Assembly: GCF_018531375.1 (NCBI RefSeq) | Contig: NZ_JAHBOH010000002.1 | Span: 1 to 64,000, forward strand | Direction: 5' to 3' | Length of the DNA stretch: 64,000 nt | Source: Cellulomonas fulva | GTDB taxonomy: Bacteria > Actinomycetota > Actinomycetes > Actinomycetales > Cellulomonadaceae | Shown here: positions 1 through 16,271 of the stretch, piece after piece | Layout of the letters: every line of letters starts with the position of its first letter | How positions within the stretch are numbered: the first letter of the stretch is position 1 | Program-made: the position numbers and the translations under genes | Notes under the pieces: generated by a model | What the model saw: only the letters and a program-made list of their open reading frames with translations | Databases searched by the model: none | Told to the model about the DNA's origin: nothing

Positions 1-79
1 TCCGAACCCGGAAGCTAAGCCCTTCAGCGCCGATGGTACTGCACTCGCCAGGGTGTGGGAGAGTAGGACGCCGCCGGAC
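1..79 (+). rRNA. rrf: 5S ribosomal RNA, 3' end (partial)
   Basis: The window opens inside a 5S rRNA gene. The bases match the conserved 3' half of actinobacterial 5S rRNA, including the stretch CCGAACCCGGAAGC near the start and GTAGGACGCCGCCGGAC at the end. The 5' part, and presumably the 16S and 23S genes, lie upstream of the window. The exact 3' end is placed by family knowledge and could be off by one or two bases. Confidence 0.93.
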
Positions 80-86
80 ACCATTC

Positions 87-120
87 AGAAGAAGCCACCC
101 CACACGGGGTGGCTTCTTCT
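87..120 (+). terminator. Intrinsic terminator of the rRNA operon
   Basis: A perfect 15-bp stem (arms at 87-101 and 106-120, beginning AGAAGAAGCC) closes a 4-base ACAC loop and is followed by GTTT. It lies seven bases after the end of 5S rRNA, as expected for an rRNA operon terminator. Confidence 0.93.
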
Positions 121-596
121 GTTTCCCCTGCGAGATGGCGGGGAGTGCCGAGCCCGTCCGTGTGGATCCGCGCGGGGCCGGGCGATGATCGCCGCGTCGG
201 GCAAGGACACGTCGCGGCATGCGCCGGGCACCGGCCGCAGCGCCACGTCGGTGACGGGCGTGGACCTTCTCGCCACCGCGCCGCGATCTGGGCGAAGCTC
301 GGGCGCCGAGCTGCCCGGGCTGTCGGTCAGCGGCGACCGCCACGACGAGGTGACCGCCACCTGGGGCGTGGGTGCGCGGTGTTGGCCGTTCGCACGGACC
401 GCAATGGGTGGAGTGAGCGGGACCGCGTCGGCATGAGGGCGCGGCGGGTGTCAGCCCCGGTCGCACGGCGCGGTCCGATGCGTCGCGCTGGGGCAGCGGT
501 GGGGGCGACGCGTGCCATCGACATGCGCCACCGACACGTGCCGGAGGCATGAGAGGCGTGCCGCGCGAGCTCACCAGCGTTCCCCCCCGTGGGCTC
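121..596. other. Gene-free stretch after the rRNA operon
   Basis: No coding region, RNA or clear signal is supported here. Open frames exist on both strands but are compositional, with arginine/proline-rich translations and no ribosome binding site or recognisable domain. Confidence 0.6.
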
Positions 597-788
597 GTGC
601 TGGCGGGGTGTGGGCGTGCTGTCGGGTCGTGTTGGCGGGGTGTGGGCGTGCTGTCGGGTCGTGCTGGCGGGGTGTGGGCGTGCTGTCGGGTCGTGCTGGC
701 GGGGTGTGGGCGTGCTGTCGGGTCGTGCTGGCGGGGTGTGGGCGTGCTGTCGGGTCGTGCTGGCGGGGCGTGGGCGTGCTGTCGGCTC
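597..788 (+). repeat. Six-copy 32-bp tandem repeat (minisatellite)
   Basis: Six head-to-tail copies of a 32-bp unit start at 597, 629, 661, 693, 725 and 757. Copies 1, 3, 4 and 5 are identical, copy 2 differs by one base and copy 6 by two. The unit begins GTGCTGGCGGGGTGTGGGCG. A decayed fragment continues for about 13 bp. There are no spacers, so it is not CRISPR. The plus strand is strongly G/T-rich. Because 32 is not a multiple of 3, all frames stay open and give artefactual repeat proteins on both strands. Confidence 0.95.
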
Positions 789-905
789 GTGCTTGGGTGA
801 GGGCGGCCGGCGGGCGTGCTCTGTGCGTACCCACCGGCGGCGTCGGGCGGCGGCTGGACGTGGCTCGCGCAATCGGGCGAGTTGTCCGATCTCGGTGTTG
901 GCGGC

Positions 906-919
906 TGTGCACGATCACA
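906..919 (+). promoter_or_regulatory. LacI-type operator, distal site
   Basis: TGTGCACGATCACA is a near-palindrome with the central CG typical of LacI-family operators. It differs by one base from the site at 976-989 and lies exactly 70 bp upstream of it. It sits well upstream of the likely core promoter, so it could support DNA looping. Confidence 0.7.
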
Positions 920-970
920 GGTCGGTAACAACTCGGGACGCTCTCTTCCCGCGCGGGGCCGCGCCGTGCT

Positions 971-976
971 TAGTAT
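971..976 (+). promoter_or_regulatory. Probable -10 element for the beta-galactosidase gene
   Basis: TAGTAT is the best -10 hexamer in this leader. It directly abuts the LacI-type operator starting at 976. No good -35 is present, which fits a regulated promoter. Transcription would start near 983, inside the operator. Confidence 0.55.
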
Positions 977-989
977 GTGCACGTTCACA
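976..989 (+). promoter_or_regulatory. LacI-type operator, promoter-proximal site
   Basis: TGTGCACGTTCACA is a near-perfect palindrome (TGTG-CACG centre-TTCACA) and overlaps the expected transcription start, where a bound repressor would block the beta-galactosidase promoter. Confidence 0.75.
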
Positions 990-992
990 GGC

Positions 993-1006
993 AGTGACCG
1001 TGCACA
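993..1006 (-). promoter_or_regulatory. LacI-type operator, third site in inverted orientation
   Basis: Read on the minus strand, this site is TGTGCACGGTCACT and matches the two upstream sites at 12 of 14 positions. It begins 17 bp after the start of the second site and lies between it and the start codon at 1035. Confidence 0.6.
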
Positions 1007-1034
1007 GGTGCCGGTCGTGACCCGACGGAGTGTC

Positions 1035-3080
1035 ATGTCCCTCTCGAGCTGGCCCACCGGCAGCGCGATCTGCTTCGGCGGCGACTACAACCCCGAGCAG
1101 TGGCCGCGTGAGGTGTGGGACGAGGACGTCGCGCTCATGCGCGAGGCCGGCGTCAACCTGGTGAGCGTCGGGATCTTCTCGTGGGCGATGCTCGAGGTGC
1201 GCGAGGGCGAGTTCGACTTCGCCTGGCTCGACGGCCTGCTGGACCTCCTGCACCGCAACGGCATCGCGGTCGACCTCGGCACGCCCACGGCCTCGCCTCC
1301 GGCGTGGTTCTTCGCCGCCTACCCCCAGGCGCGCGTGGTGGCCAAGGACGGCACGGTGCAGGGCTTCGGGTCGCGCGGCATGGCCTCGCCGAGCTCGCCG
1401 GAGTACCGGCGGGCCGCGACGCGCGTGGCCGGGAAGCTCGCCGAGCGGTACGGGTCGCACCCGGCTGTCGTCATGTGGCACGTGCACAACGAGTACGGCG
1501 CGCCGGTGGGCGAGGACTTCTCCGCGGCTGCCGGGACGGCGTTCCGGGAGTGGCTGCGCACGCGGTACGGGTCGCTCGACGCGCTGAACGCGGCGTGGGG
1601 CACGGCGTTCTGGGGCCAGCGGTACGTCGAGTGGGAGCACGTCGGTCTGCCGAGCGCGACGCCTAGCGTGGCGAACCCCGCGCAGCGGCTCGACTTCGCG
1701 CGGTTCACCGACCACCAGCTGCGGGCGTGCTTCCTGGCGGAGCGGGACGCGATCCGTGCGCACGCGACGCAGCCGGTCACGACGAACTTCATGGCGAACG
1801 AGTGCCCGACGACCGACCTGTTCGCCTGGGCGCGCGAGGTCGACGTGGTCTCGAACGACCACTACCTCACGGCGGCCGACGAGCGGGGCCACGTCGGTCT
1901 GGCCCTCGCAGCGGACCTGACACGCTCGGTGGCGGGCGGCAGGCCCTGGATCCTCATGGAGCACTCGACGTCCGCGGTGAACTGGCAGCCGCGGAACGTG
2001 GCCAAGCGGGCGGGGGAGATGGCGCGCAACTCGCTGTCCCACCTCGCCCGGGGCGCGGACGGCATCCTGTTCTTCCAGTGGCGGGCCTCGCGCTCCGGGG
2101 CGGAGAAGTTCCACTCGGCGATGGTGCCGCACGCCGGAACCGGCTCGCGGGTGTGGCGTGAGGTCGTGGCGCTCGGTGCCGCGCTCGAGCGGCTCGCGCC
2201 GGTGCGGGGCTCGCGCGTCGAGGCCGACGTCGCGGTGCTGTGGGACACCGAGTCGTTCTGGGCGCAGGACCTGGAGTGGCGCCCGTCGGTCGACGTGCAG
2301 CACCGGGAGCGGGTGCGCGCCTACTACGAGCGGCTGTGGCGCGACGGCAGGACGGTCGACTTCGTCGAGCCGTCGCAGGACCTGTCGGCGTACCGGCTCG
2401 TCGTCGCGCCGGCGTCGTACCTCCTGCGGGAGCGGGACGCGGCCAACCTGACGCGCTTCGTCGAGCAGGGCGGCACGCTGCTCGTCTCGTTCTTCTCCGC
2501 GATCGTCGACGAGCACGACGCGGTGCACGCGGGAGGGTTCCTGGCCCCGCTGCGCGAGGTGCTCGGCGTGGCCGTCGAGGAGTTCCTCCCGCTGCGCGCG
2601 GGCGAGACCACGCGGGTGGCCTGGGCCCCGGCGGGCGTCGCGGCGCGCACCCTGGTCGCCGACGTGTGGCAGGACGACCTGGTGGTCGACGGCGCCGAGG
2701 TGGTCGGTACGCACCTCGACGGTCCTGCGGCGGGCGGCGCTGCGATCACGCGGCACGCGTACGGCGCGGGCACGGCCTGGTACGTCTCGACCCGGTTGGA
2801 CGTGGACGCCCTCGAGCCCGTGCTCGAGCAGGTGTACGCGGACGCGGGGCTGGCGCCGACGGGCCTGCCGCAGGGCGTCGAGGTCGTCACCCGGCACGGC
2901 GAGGACGCCGACTTCGTCGTCGCGATCAACCACACGTCCGAGGACGTCAAGCTCGCCCTCGGCGACGGTCAGGAGCTGCTCGGCGCCACCGCGGTGGCCG
3001 GCACGCTCGACCTGCCCTCCGGTTCGGTCGTCGTGCTCCGCACGGCGCCCCGGCGCCCCGGAGGTGATGGCCGACCGTAG
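1035..3080 (+). CDS. Beta-galactosidase, glycoside hydrolase family 42
   Basis: A 681-residue cytoplasmic enzyme with the normal GH42 length and no signal peptide. It opens with the family signature FGGDYNPEQW. The acid/base is Glu153 in the motif HNEYGAP and the nucleophile is Glu309 in WILMEHSTSAVNW. The family removes terminal beta-galactose from short galacto-oligosaccharides. Together with the importer and GH53 galactanase downstream, this argues that the physiological substrate is imported galactan oligosaccharide rather than lactose. The ATG at 1035 is chosen because GH42 homology begins just after it and GGAG lies just upstream (1027-1030). An in-frame GTG at 1017 is an alternative. 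Three LacI-type operators precede the gene. Confidence 0.95.
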   Translation: MSLSSWPTGSAICFGGDYNPEQWPREVWDEDVALMREAGVNLVSVGIFSWAMLEVREGEFDFAWLDGLLDLLHRNGIAVDLGTPTASPPAWFFAAYPQARVVAKDGTVQGFGSRGMASPSSPEYRRAATRVAGKLAERYGSHPAVVMWHVHNEYGAPVGEDFSAAAGTAFREWLRTRYGSLDALNAAWGTAFWGQRYVEWEHVGLPSATPSVANPAQRLDFARFTDHQLRACFLAERDAIRAHATQPVTTNFMANECPTTDLFAWAREVDVVSNDHYLTAADERGHVGLALAADLTRSVAGGRPWILMEHSTSAVNWQPRNVAKRAGEMARNSLSHLARGADGILFFQWRASRSGAEKFHSAMVPHAGTGSRVWREVVALGAALERLAPVRGSRVEADVAVLWDTESFWAQDLEWRPSVDVQHRERVRAYYERLWRDGRTVDFVEPSQDLSAYRLVVAPASYLLRERDAANLTRFVEQGGTLLVSFFSAIVDEHDAVHAGGFLAPLREVLGVAVEEFLPLRAGETTRVAWAPAGVAARTLVADVWQDDLVVDGAEVVGTHLDGPAAGGAAITRHAYGAGTAWYVSTRLDVDALEPVLEQVYADAGLAPTGLPQGVEVVTRHGEDADFVVAINHTSEDVKLALGDGQELLGATAVAGTLDLPSGSVVVLRTAPRRPGGDGRP

Positions 3081-3085
3081 AGCCC

Positions 3086-3107
3086 CGGGCGCCCTGCCCG
3101 GCGCCCG
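3086..3107 (+). terminator. Stem-loop after the beta-galactosidase gene
   Basis: Arms CGGGCGCC (3086-3093) and GGCGCCCG (3100-3107) form a perfect 8-bp stem with a 6-base loop, five bases past the stop codon. There is no T tract. It may be a weak terminator or an mRNA 3'-end stabiliser before the binding-protein gene. Confidence 0.5.
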
Positions 3108-3185
3108 CAGCAGTTCGGTACCACCACCGTCGCAGCGTCGCGATCTCCTGGGTCGCACGCTGGGACGCCTACCGGAAGGACCCCC

Positions 3186-4451
3186 ATGCGCACGACCCTG
3201 TTCCGCGCCGCCGCCGTCGCGGCAGCCGTCACGCTGCTCGCGGCGTGCGGTGACGGCGGCTCCGAGACGCCCCCGGCGTCCCAGGAGCCCACGACCGCCG
3301 AGACCACCGAGGCTGCGGGTGGTGCCACCGGATCGCTGACGATCTGGGTGGACGAGAACCGCAAGCCGGCCGTGCAGGCCGCGGTCGACATCTACAACGA
3401 GACGAACCCCGACGTGACCGTCGAGCTCGTCCAGAAGAACTTCGAGGACATCCGCGCCGACTTCCTGGCACAGGTCCCCACCGGGAAGGGCCCGGACATC
3501 ACGATCGGCGCGCACGACTGGCTCGGCGCGCTCATCGCGGACGGCGTCGTCGAGCCCCTCGACCTCGGCGAGAAGGTCGACGAGTTCGAGACGGTCGCGA
3601 CGCAGGCGTTCACCTACGACGGCCAGATGTACGGCCTGCCGTACGCCCTCGAGACCGTCGCCGTGGTCCGCAACACCGCGCTCGTCGACTCCACGCCGGA
3701 CACGTGGGACGACATGATCGCGATGGGCAAGGAGGCCGGCACCAAGTACCCGTTCGTCATCAACACCAACGGCACGACGGGTGACGCCTACACCTACTAC
3801 GGCCTGCAGACGTCGTTCGGTGCGCCGGTCTTCGTCCAGAACGACGACGGCTCGTACACGACCGACATCGGCATGGGCGGCGACGAGGGCTTCGCGTTCG
3901 CCGACTTCCTCGCCGAGAACGGCATGAAGGGCGAGGGGAACTTCTCGACCGACTGGACCTACGACGTCGCGAACGAGGAGTTCGGCAAGGGCAACGCGCC
4001 GTACACGATCGCCGGTCCGTGGGCGATCCAGACCTACAAGGACGCGGGCATCGACGTCGCCGTCGACCCGATCCCGTCCGCCGGTGGCGAGACCGCGGCG
4101 CCGTTCGTCGGCGTCCAGGGCTTCTACCTGTCCTCGCAGAGCCAGAACAAGCTCGTCGCGAACGACTTCCTGGTCAACTACGTCGCCACCCCGGACGTCA
4201 TCAAGGCGCTCTACGACGCCGACCCGCGGCTCCCGGCGATGACGTCGGTCGCCGACGAGGTCGCGGCCGACCCGATCGTGGCCGGCTTCCTGGCCGCGTC
4301 GAAGAACGGTGCGCCGATGCCGTCGATCCCCGAGATGGGCGACGTGTGGGAGTACTGGAACGCCGCCGAGGCGTCGATCATCTCCGGCTCGTCCAGCGCG
4401 AAGGACGCCTGGACCAAGATGCTGGCCGATCTCGACGCGAAGCTCGGCTGA
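3186..4451 (+). CDS. Sugar ABC importer, lipoprotein substrate-binding protein (CUT1, MalE/GanS-like)
   Basis: A 421-residue extracytoplasmic solute-binding protein. The signal peptide ends in the lipobox LLAAC (residues 17-21), so Cys21 should carry the lipid anchor. A low-complexity Thr/Glu/Ala linker follows, then a maltodextrin-type domain starting SLTIWVDENRKPAVQA. The two permease genes follow directly, so this is the receptor of that importer. Its position between a GH42 and a GH53 enzyme makes beta-1,4-galacto-oligosaccharide the most likely ligand, as in the Bacillus ganSPQAB operon. Maltose cannot be excluded from sequence alone. An AGGA-type ribosome binding site lies just before the ATG. 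Confidence 0.93.
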   Translation: MRTTLFRAAAVAAAVTLLAACGDGGSETPPASQEPTTAETTEAAGGATGSLTIWVDENRKPAVQAAVDIYNETNPDVTVELVQKNFEDIRADFLAQVPTGKGPDITIGAHDWLGALIADGVVEPLDLGEKVDEFETVATQAFTYDGQMYGLPYALETVAVVRNTALVDSTPDTWDDMIAMGKEAGTKYPFVINTNGTTGDAYTYYGLQTSFGAPVFVQNDDGSYTTDIGMGGDEGFAFADFLAENGMKGEGNFSTDWTYDVANEEFGKGNAPYTIAGPWAIQTYKDAGIDVAVDPIPSAGGETAAPFVGVQGFYLSSQSQNKLVANDFLVNYVATPDVIKALYDADPRLPAMTSVADEVAADPIVAGFLAASKNGAPMPSIPEMGDVWEYWNAAEASIISGSSSAKDAWTKMLADLDAKLG

Positions 4452-4459
4452 TGGAGCCG

Positions 4460-4502
4460 GGTCGGCGGCGAGGTCTGAGGCGTAGCCCTCGCCGCCGGCC
4501 CT
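4460..4502 (+). terminator. Strong stem-loop between binding-protein and permease genes
   Basis: Two 15-base arms (4460-4474 and 4488-4502) pair completely with one G-U pair around a 13-base loop, eight bases after the stop codon. Such structures after binding-protein genes usually reduce read-through and protect the upstream mRNA, so that binding protein is made in excess over permeases. Confidence 0.8.
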
Positions 4503-4551
4503 TCCCTCCCCGCGTCCTCCCCCCTCTCGCATGAACGCCTCCGGAGGAGAC

Positions 4552-10357
<5,806 letters not shown>

Positions 10358-10375
10358 CGGGACCGTGTCGACGGG

Positions 10376-10421
10376 ACGACGAGAGGGGCGGCGACCCGGT
10401 GGTCGCCGCCCCTCGCGTCGT
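10376..10421. terminator. Bidirectional terminator between convergent genes
   Basis: Two 21-base arms (10376-10396 and 10401-10421) pair with one mismatch around a 4-base loop. They lie between the galactanase (plus) and glgB (minus), which converge here, so the structure can serve both. Confidence 0.85.
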
Positions 10422-10428
10422 GCGGGCG

Positions 10429-12615
<2,187 letters not shown>

Positions 12616-12684
12616 ACGCCTAGCCAACCACCCCACGGGGTCCGGTGCAGGGGTTCGGGGTGCGGTGACCTGCTGGGACGGGGC

Positions 12685-13527
12685 TCAGGCGGAGGGCGCC
12701 GGGCCGGTGGTGCCGCGCGCGACGAGGCGCGGGAGCGGCGCGGTGTAGGAGCGCACGGCACCGTCGGCCAGCACGTTGAGCACGCAGTCGGCGACCTGGA
12801 CGCCCATCGCGTGCACGTCGAGGCTCATCGCGGACAGGGCGGGATGGGACAGCCGGCACAGCGCCGAGTCGTCCCACGCGAGCAGGGACAGGCGGTCTGG
12901 CACCGCGACGCCCATCTCGGCCGCGACCTGCAGCCCGGCGACCGCCATGACGTCGTTGTCGTAGATGATCGCCGAGGGCGCGGAGCCGCGGCCGAGCAGC
13001 GAGCGGGTGGCCCGCGTGCCGGACTCCTCGAGGTAGTCGCCCTCGACGACCACGCCCTGCGCCCCGCTCTTGGCGCACTCGGTGAGGAACGCGTCCGTGC
13101 GCGCCTGGGTGTGCGCCAGCGCCGCGGGCCCGGAGACGCGCGCGAGGTGCCGGTGACCGAGCGCGGTCAGGTGGGCCACCGCGTCCCGCATGGCCCGCGC
13201 GTTGTCCATCCACACGTTCGCGAACGGCAGGTCGGGCGTCGGGCCGCCGACGACCACCGCGGGCATCCCCAGCTCGGCGAGCACGTCGAGGCGCGAGTCC
13301 TCGAGCGCGACGTTGACGACGACGACCGCGTCGACCCCGCCCGTGCTCCACCGCCGGTAGGCCGCGATCTCCGCGGCGTGGTCCGGCACGACGTGCAGCA
13401 GCAGCGACCGGCCTTCGCCCGACAGCCGCTCCTCGATCCCGGAGATGAGCTCGGCGAAGAACGGCTCGATCCCCAGCAGGCGCACGGGTCGCGCCAGCAC
13501 GAGACCGACGGCGTCCGGGTGCGTCAC
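12685..13527 (-). CDS. LacI-family sensor protein lacking the DNA-binding domain
   Basis: A 280-residue protein made almost entirely of the LacI/PurR periplasmic-binding-type sensor domain. It starts at the point where normal family members leave the hinge helix (AVGLVLARPVRLLGIEPFFAELI), and the C-terminus is complete. The usual 55-60 residue helix-turn-helix and hinge are absent: upstream in all three frames there is only Gly/Ala/Pro-rich sequence and then the end of the beta-mannosidase gene. The GTG at 13527 sits 7 bases after a TACGCT -10 element (13535-13540), a classic leaderless start, so the short form appears deliberately expressed. It could be a sugar sensor acting through a partner, or a decayed regulator. 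It cannot by itself bind the operators before the GH42 gene. Confidence 0.8.
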   Translation of the reverse strand: MTHPDAVGLVLARPVRLLGIEPFFAELISGIEERLSGEGRSLLLHVVPDHAAEIAAYRRWSTGGVDAVVVVNVALEDSRLDVLAELGMPAVVVGGPTPDLPFANVWMDNARAMRDAVAHLTALGHRHLARVSGPAALAHTQARTDAFLTECAKSGAQGVVVEGDYLEESGTRATRSLLGRGSAPSAIIYDNDVMAVAGLQVAAEMGVAVPDRLSLLAWDDSALCRLSHPALSAMSLDVHAMGVQVADCVLNVLADGAVRSYTAPLPRLVARGTTGPAPSA

Positions 13528-13653
13528 GGGCCCGAGCGTAGCCCCGCCGCGGGGTCGCGCGGCACCGGCGGCAGACGCACCGCCGCCGGCGTCCCCGGCA
13601 CCGCCGAGGCCGCGGGGGCCGACGGCGCCGAGCCGTCGGCCCACCACGGTGCC

Positions 13654-16179
13654 TCAGGCCCGCGAGGGAGCGGCGGCCGGGACGACGACGTCGTTCGCGG
13701 TCCGCAGCACGGGCGGCGCGACGAGCGCGGCGGTGTCGAGCGCGCTCGTCGTGCGGACGTGGAACGTGACGGACGCGCCCGCGGGCAGGTCGACGAGGGC
13801 GTCGTCGACCGTCGCGTCCGGGTCGAGCCGGTCGACGAGCAGCGTGACGTCCCGCGCGAGCGCCCGGGCCGTGACTCGCACGGCGTAGCCGTCGGGCTCG
13901 GGCTCCACGGTCGCGTCGAGCGGGCTCGGGTCGAGACGGAGCTCGACGTCCGGCGCCCACGCGTGCACGGTCCGCTCGTCGTCGAGCGTCACGACGAGCA
14001 CCTCGCGGGACGCGTCGTGCGGCGACGCGAGCGCGGCCGGCAGCGGGAGCGTGCCGACGGACCGCGGTGCCACGGCGACGTCGAGCGTGCCCCGGGCGAG
14101 CTCGTCGCCCGCGAAGGTCTCGCGTCGCAGCGTCGCCGTCCCGTGCCACGGCTCCGCCGTGTCGTTCACGACGACGAGCGCGAGCCCGCCGTCACGCGGC
14201 TGCACCGTCAGCAGCCGCGGGGCGTGCGCGTGCCGCAGCGCCCACCACAGCGGCTTGACGCGCTCGTCGCCGTCGACCGCGGCCCAGGACGTGACCGGCC
14301 AGCAGTCGTTGAGCTGCCAGACGATCGACCCCGCGGTGCGGGGCCACCAGGACCGGTGGTGCTCCACGGCGAACGCGACCGCGCGCGCCTGGTTGAGCTG
14401 CGTGGCCCAGTGCCAGTCGACGAAGTCCTCGGGGACCCCGAGGTGCGGTGCGAGGCCGCGGTCGAGCTTGCCGTTGCCGTCCTCCGCCTTCTGGTGCAGC
14501 AGGAAGGTCGGGTCCTCCTTGTGGGTCACGACCTGGAGGTCCGTGCGCACGGCGCGCGTGAGCGTCGCCCACGTCGGCGGACCCTGGAAGCCGAACTCCG
14601 AGCAGAACCGCGGCACGTCGTCGCGGTAGTGCGCGTAGTCGACGCGGTTCCAGACCTCCCACTGGTGGTGCGTGCCGTGGTCGGGGTCGCAGGGGTGGAC
14701 CTCGTCGGGGGCGAAGCCGGGGGAGTACGGGCTGTTGTCCGCGTACGGCCGGGTCGGGTCGAGCTCGGCGACGACGGCCGGGAAGATCTCGGCGGCGTAG
14801 CGCAGCCCCCAGGTCAGGTCGCCCAGCTCCTCCTTCCAGCCCCAGTCCTCGTGCCCCCACACGTTCTCGTTGCCGCCGTTCCACAGCACCAGGCTGGGGT
14901 GCGACGCCAGACGCACCACGTTCTCGCGGGCCTCGGCCTCCATCTCCTCGAGGACCGGAGACTCCTCCGGGTACGCCGCGCACGCGAGCAGGAAGTCCTG
15001 CCAGACGAGCACGCCGCGCTCGTCGCACAGCTCGTAGAAGTCGTCGGACTCGTAGATCCCACCACCCCAGACCCGCAGCAGGTTGAGGTTCGCGCCGAGC
15101 GCCTGGTCGATCCGGCGGGCCAGGCGCTCGCGCGTGATCCGGGTGAGCAGGTGGTCGTCGGGGATCCAGTTGGCGCCCCGGACGAACACCTCGCGGCCGT
15201 TCACGACGAAGGTGAACCGGGTACCGTGCTCGTCGCGGCTCCGGTCGACCTCGACGGTGCGGAAGCCGAGCCGGCGACGCCAGGTGCCGAGCACGGCCCC
15301 GTCCGGGCCGGCGAGACCGACGACGGCGTCGACGAGCGGCTGCGCGCCGTGCCCGACCGGCCACCACACGGGTGCCTGCGGCACGTCGACGCGCAGGACG
15401 CCCTCGGTGTGCCCGGGCGCGACCGTGCCCGTCGCGACGTGGCCGCCGACCTCGGCGCGGAGCGCGAGGGGGGCGTCGCCGCCGGGCAGGCCCGAGCGCT
15501 CCACGGTCACGTGCAGCTCCGCGTGACCGGTGCCGTCGGCGTCCACCGTGACGACCGGGCGGACCTGCGCGAGGCGGGCCACGCGCCAGCGCTCGATGCG
15601 CACGTCCTTCCACAGGCCCGCGGTCTGCAGGTCCGGCCCCCAGTCCCAGCCGAACGAGCACGCCATCTTGCGGACCATGTTGAACGGCTGCGGGTAGGCG
15701 AGCGGGCGGTGCCCGAGCCGGCGCTCCTCGGCCTCCGCGTGGTGCAGCGCCGACGCGAGGTCGACGCGCAGGGTGCCCGCGCCCGTGAGCTCCCGGACGT
15801 CGAAACGGTAGGACCGGTGCTGGTTCGCGGTCCGGCCGAGCTCGGTGCGCGCGCCGTCGGGCGCCGTCCAGCCGATCGTCGCGACCGTGTCGATGCCGTC
15901 GAACGCCAGGTCGACCCGCTCGTCGCCCGCCGGGACGGGCAGGTCGAGCGGACGCTCGTAGCGCCAGTCGACGTGCCGCATCCAGGCCAGGACCTCCTCG
16001 TTGCGGTCGAGGTACGGGTCCGGGATCAGGCCGGCCGCGAGGAGCGCGGTGTGGCTGGTCCCGGGGACCTCGGCGGGCAGGCCGTCGCGGAGCGCGGCGG
16101 CGAGCTCGGGGGAGAGGTCCGCGGGGGTGCCGGCGGTCGCGGACAGGGTCCAGCCGTCGGTCAGGTGGTACGCAGTCAT
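13654..16179 (-). CDS. Beta-mannosidase, glycoside hydrolase family 2
   Basis: An 841-residue cytoplasmic enzyme without a signal peptide. Sandwich domains flank a TIM barrel with acid/base Glu438 in LWNGGNENVWG and nucleophile Glu528 in CSEFGFQGPP. These motifs are those of GH2 beta-mannosidases rather than beta-galactosidases or glucuronidases. It should release mannose from the non-reducing end of imported manno-oligosaccharides or N-glycan fragments. The ATG at 16179 has GGAG seven bases upstream. It lies downstream of a CUT1 importer on the same strand and is separated from it by a strong hairpin, so it probably belongs to the same operon with reduced expression. Confidence 0.92.
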   Translation of the reverse strand: MTAYHLTDGWTLSATAGTPADLSPELAAALRDGLPAEVPGTSHTALLAAGLIPDPYLDRNEEVLAWMRHVDWRYERPLDLPVPAGDERVDLAFDGIDTVATIGWTAPDGARTELGRTANQHRSYRFDVRELTGAGTLRVDLASALHHAEAEERRLGHRPLAYPQPFNMVRKMACSFGWDWGPDLQTAGLWKDVRIERWRVARLAQVRPVVTVDADGTGHAELHVTVERSGLPGGDAPLALRAEVGGHVATGTVAPGHTEGVLRVDVPQAPVWWPVGHGAQPLVDAVVGLAGPDGAVLGTWRRRLGFRTVEVDRSRDEHGTRFTFVVNGREVFVRGANWIPDDHLLTRITRERLARRIDQALGANLNLLRVWGGGIYESDDFYELCDERGVLVWQDFLLACAAYPEESPVLEEMEAEARENVVRLASHPSLVLWNGGNENVWGHEDWGWKEELGDLTWGLRYAAEIFPAVVAELDPTRPYADNSPYSPGFAPDEVHPCDPDHGTHHQWEVWNRVDYAHYRDDVPRFCSEFGFQGPPTWATLTRAVRTDLQVVTHKEDPTFLLHQKAEDGNGKLDRGLAPHLGVPEDFVDWHWATQLNQARAVAFAVEHHRSWWPRTAGSIVWQLNDCWPVTSWAAVDGDERVKPLWWALRHAHAPRLLTVQPRDGGLALVVVNDTAEPWHGTATLRRETFAGDELARGTLDVAVAPRSVGTLPLPAALASPHDASREVLVVTLDDERTVHAWAPDVELRLDPSPLDATVEPEPDGYAVRVTARALARDVTLLVDRLDPDATVDDALVDLPAGASVTFHVRTTSALDTAALVAPPVLRTANDVVVPAAAPSRA

Positions 16180-16237
16180 GGGTGCTCCAGGTCGCGGGGC
16201 GGTACGGCAGCTCGGGCAGCGGCGCGCGGGGTGCGCC

Positions 16238-16271
16238 GGCGACGGGTCGACGGCGGCGTCGACGCGTCGCC
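16238..16271 (-). terminator. Hairpin between importer permease and beta-mannosidase
   Basis: Two 15-base arms (16238-16252 and 16257-16271) pair with one mismatch around a 4-base loop. The structure directly abuts the permease stop codon at 16272 and precedes the mannosidase start by about 60 bases. It is likely a partial terminator or processing site inside the operon. Confidence 0.7.

Noticed and set aside
597..788. CRISPR array
   Set aside because: The 32-bp units are directly adjacent without spacers, and no cas genes are in the window.
327..928. Proline/arginine-rich or cysteine/tryptophan-rich repeat proteins on both strands over the 32-bp array
   Set aside because: They arise because a 32-bp repeat keeps all frames open. 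There is no ribosome binding site, no homology, and similar translations appear in several frames at once.
13528..13660. A frameshifted helix-turn-helix upstream of the LacI-like protein
   Set aside because: All three minus-strand frames were read. They give Gly/Ala/Pro/Arg-rich sequence with no helix-turn-helix pattern before the mannosidase stop.
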